This document shows positions 32,901-33,276 of a stretch of DNA of 33,276 nt, in pieces. The notes beneath the pieces are model-generated. The model did no database searches. It saw nothing but the letters and a program-made list of their open reading frames with translations, and was not told the origin of the DNA. The first letter of the stretch is position 1. Every line of letters begins with the position of its first letter. The DNA is from Coriobacteriia bacterium (GTDB taxonomy: Bacteria > Actinomycetota > Coriobacteriia > Anaerosomatales > JAAXUF01): assembly GCA_031292615.1 (NCBI GenBank), contig JARLGT010000053.1, forward strand, positions 1 through 33,276, in the 5' to 3' direction. The position numbers and the translations under genes are program-made.

Positions 32901-33276
32901 CGACCCGTACTCGGGCGTGGCCGGGACGCGCTATGGCGTGAACGGCTCGGCCGCCGCGACCTACACCACCGGCATAGGAGTAGCTGCCGAGGGCACGACG
33001 ACGATCGCGTTCGCCTCGGTCGACAACGTCGGCAACCTCGAAGCGACGAAAACGGCCATGGTGCGCCTCGACTTCACGGCCCCGGTCACGAGCTCCAACG
33101 CCACGAGCTCCTACCTCAACACCGCCACGATCACTCTGACGCCTGTCGACGCCGGGTCCGGCGTGGCACAGACGCTGTGGTCCCTGGACGGCAGCGCGTC
33201 GACGAGCGGCACCGTGGTCACGACCACGGCCGTGGGCTCGCACACGCTGACCTACTCCTCGACGGACAAGGTGGGA
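26926..33276 (+). CDS. Giant secreted modular surface protein, 3' end outside window
   Basis: 2117 codons remain open to the last base, so the protein is longer than that. A basic start and helix (ALSLAVAVTALLAASASAF) form a signal peptide. Residues about 60-360 are an NHL-type beta-propeller with blades such as LYVTCRTSQSVLVYD, GNLFVVDPFG, DVWVADSVNNRIMEFDNNG and LYIVDQKDF. From residue 364 on there are 15 Ig-like modules of about 80-88 residues and 4 beta-sandwich modules of about 125 residues. Two starts are possible: ATG 26926 (AGGGGG upstream) or GTG 26941 (perfect AGGAGG six bases upstream). It diverges from the polysaccharide operon and probably binds glycans or other cells. A C-terminal anchor, if any, lies past the edge. 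Confidence 0.9.
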   Translation, partial: MRRNFVVRSQSRVKARVALSLAVAVTALLAASASAFVAPPRALAYYGRPNIADSYETSTTYSCQQMDPESSMQTGGFATAADGSMWIAENDSNFVSNGRSALVHLSGTGLLIDTTPLPSQFTGLGGAAFGPDGKLYVTCRTSQSVLVYDIPTRQVVAQVGDSSVFDTPVDLEFDRNGNLFVVDPFGHVTGSTADGQVVRYNSTFTSHTAFNAESSPYGALSFPHGLCVDALNDVWVADSVNNRIMEFDNNGTALTEVRPQDAGADALSSPQDVYVDVYNTLYIVDQKDFGDPFTSGRFARYAADGTFLGEYRTKPNGFLNGPTKIWVNSPVFSGDVFVDDQITDTGQGVAGLVERWSLQEVNPDVTAPITTVLNPPVGWQHTTQQIALSAEDTQSGVASTVWGYSAGSLSAYTTTITVAAEGTTTIYYRSTDTSGNVEAFNNIQVKIDRNAPQTTAVGIPNPPIFYTTPAGSLTTSDSVSGVQSTFWRTDGGSWVSGTALVLPSSLGTHTLDYYSTDVSGLTETTHSVAYQVLNHTEQDDGRVLNQGTWSTVTTAAAFGGSYGTAVGSGSRSLVTFKGTRLDYYATTGPAFGKANVRIDGGTATPVDLYTSSVTYRRLIWTTGQVSDATHTVEIAWSGNKNSSSTSATIDVDAVDTVGFVGMADTDPPSTAAQYAPSNAATNWVRPDLTVTLTASDTVSGVDHTYYSSDNTTPSLIYSNPLTFSADGVTTFKYRSVDRVGNTEPVHTATLRVDGTAPITTCTVLPSYASSATIMLVPTDAGSGVAQTRYSLDGSAATSGTVMVTTAVGSHTLAFGSTDIAGNVEPTQTVAFDVLSQNDQTSPMAYYRGPWSTGSVAGSYGGTTASLNSAGGAYFSFTGTRVDLRSVMGPNMGDAQVNIDGASAGTIDYYATSTGSPQVVFSATGLANTSHTVQLLWLGSKNPSSSGTSIGLDAIDLLGNLTADTQAPVTGDNTDGLWHKDSFTLALTPSDQGSWVATTYASIAGSTTVYTAPMLITAEGTTTVDFWSVDGAGNREATHTVQVLVDNVDPNSWDNLPTTWQHTPITVTLSASDSESGVQKILYTVGLSAETLYSAPFVVSQEGSIPVEYYAVDKASNTEALNTAYALVDLSAPITTDNAPAGWVRNPVDVSLNATDTYSGVAQTIYGLNGAAPSIVATSPIHIATEGTTSIAYRSSDVAGNVESTRTTTVRIDSTAPVTTSNAASSYATTGTVILTPTDSASGVASTQWRIDSGSWTTGTVATLPLVAGQHVLQWASTDVAGNVEATRSATYQMMQRWEQTDSRMYFKGSWSTSSSPSYSGHSMASVNATQCSLFFNFTGTRFDIIGSSGPAFGYAKVTVDGTNVGNADFYSATPADSALILSTAGLANSSHIVRIDWTGTKNAASTGTGISIDAIDMIGQITSDTVAPVTTSDATSAWRATNATITLTANDVNSFVANSFYRIGSTTTTYAAPFVISAEGTTGVQFWSVDGAGNIETSTVTSVRIDKTAPVTSDDSTSSWQKGPVNVHLTSTDSLSGVAAVYFSLDGSNPSRVATGGLVTISAEGTTTLKYKAVDAVGNTESIKTATIRIDNTVPGTTDNASPSWVKAPATVTLTSSDALSGIANTYYSTDGSNPATVASGPLSISTDGTTTLKYYSRDNAGNAETTKTVAVKVDAAAPVTTVTVQPEYSGSATIALAASDPESGVSSTHWRFDGSAWATGSVATTSTGGTHLLEFYSVDGVGNVESVKSATFDLAVRTESSALNPTPKSVWTTSSNASDSAGSERYTTYNGAYCAFTFMGTGFHLIGRKDAYGGTGTITVDGNATYTVNFYNASTQYQQVIQTVTGLPDEQHVVTLTCSNGLGKRVHFDAVDLIGYLTTSTDNSPPITVDNTDGLWHNAPFAFALVADDTQHNVANTYYALNGGALQSYVGTFTISTDGTNSVDYYSVDSKGNTEATNTAYVLIDRSAPVSSSDVATGWLAAPTTVHLSATDPYSGVAGTRYGVNGSAAATYTTGIGVAAEGTTTIAFASVDNVGNLEATKTAMVRLDFTAPVTSSNATSSYLNTATITLTPVDAGSGVAQTLWSLDGSASTSGTVVTTTAVGSHTLTYSSTDKVG
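28015..33276 (+). repeat. Array of 15 Ig-like (OmpL47-type) modules
   Basis: Modules lie at 28015-28269, 28270-28521, 28918-29184, 29185-29424, 29809-30060, 30061-30309, 30310-30561, 30562-30804, 31192-31443, 31444-31698, 31699-31950, 31951-32190, 32563-32823, 32824-33072 and 33073 to the edge. Each shows APVTT, a DSxSGVAxT turn and a VDxxGNxE end. Long modules also have a middle strand like FTISAEGTTT; short ones (28270, 29185, 30562, 31951, 33073) replace it with a TGTVxTxTxxGxH stretch. Modules at 28918, 31444 and 31699 have the SxDxSNP turn seen in chitobiase C-terminal domains. Confidence 0.88.
28522..32562 (+). repeat. Four carbohydrate-binding-like beta-sandwich modules
   Basis: Copies lie at 28522-28917, 29425-29808, 30805-31191 and 32191-32562. 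Shared features, in order, are a WST start, FTGTRxD, GPAFGxAxVxIDG, a D/N-FYxA turn, a GL-xxxHxV strand and DAxDxxG at the end. The pattern resembles beta-sandwich modules often found in secreted glycan-binding proteins. The fourth copy is the most divergent (FMGTGFHLIG, no GPAFG). Every copy follows a short Ig-like module. Confidence 0.8.

Noticed and set aside
28633-33243. Minus-strand frames opposite the giant surface protein (for example 28633-29406 and 32734-33243)
   Set aside because: They repeat in step with the Ig-like modules, as expected for shadows of a repeated gene.
28015-33276. CRISPR-like or tandem DNA repeat
   Set aside because: The periodicity is at protein level with diverged codons and stays in one open frame, so it is a domain array.

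Overview
The window is high-GC bacterial chromosome with GTG starts, strong purine-rich ribosome binding sites and tightly overlapping operons. Gene content (complex I without NuoE, NuoF or NuoG, many secreted Ig-like and beta-propeller surface proteins, and a possible Rex-type operator) suggests an anaerobic actinobacterium, perhaps of the Coriobacteriia/OPB41 type. That placement is inference; no rRNA or taxonomic marker is present.

Region 1 (1-6760, minus strand) is a respiratory complex I operon read right to left: nuoA, B, C, D, H, an unusual nuoI, J, K and the start of nuoL. No nuoE, nuoF or nuoG lies between nuoD and nuoH. The nuoI gene encodes a nested protein: a complete GltD-like FAD/NAD(P)-binding flavoprotein sits between the N-terminal arm of NuoI and its two-cluster ferredoxin domain. 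This looks like a built-in electron-input module. Upstream of nuoA a candidate promoter has its -35 box overlapped by a Rex-like inverted repeat.

Region 2 (6851-14062) holds two ABC-F ATPases (one per strand), a secreted protein with a lysozyme-like domain plus three C-terminal repeats, and a membrane-anchored GAF/HD-GYP protein.

Region 3 (14102-15750, minus) is a compact candidate exosortase locus: a small secreted protein with a C-terminal hydrophobic/Arg tail, an exosortase-family transpeptidase with Cys, Arg and His in place, and a four-helix membrane protein overlapping it.

Region 4 (15958-23056) is a patchy accessory stretch: a frameshifted PAS remnant, an acetate/succinate permease, a leucine-rich-repeat NlpC/P60-like protein, an acyltransferase, two tiny stress-type proteins (CsbD and lmo0937 families) and a Ycf48-like propeller surface protein. 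Two of the surface proteins share a distinctive basic Ig-like module. Several intergenic elements resemble the 3' end and terminator of the tRNA-Val gene that closes the region.

Region 5 (23087-26685, minus) is a polysaccharide operon: a polyprenyl-phosphate sugar transferase, UDP-GlcNAc 2-epimerase and a UDP-glucose 4-epimerase-type enzyme. Diverging from it, a giant secreted protein runs from 26926 off the right end: 2117 codons with no stop. It has a signal peptide, an NHL-type propeller, then at least 15 Ig-like modules and 4 carbohydrate-binding-like beta-sandwich modules in a regular order. The right half of the window is thus mostly devoted to the cell surface.
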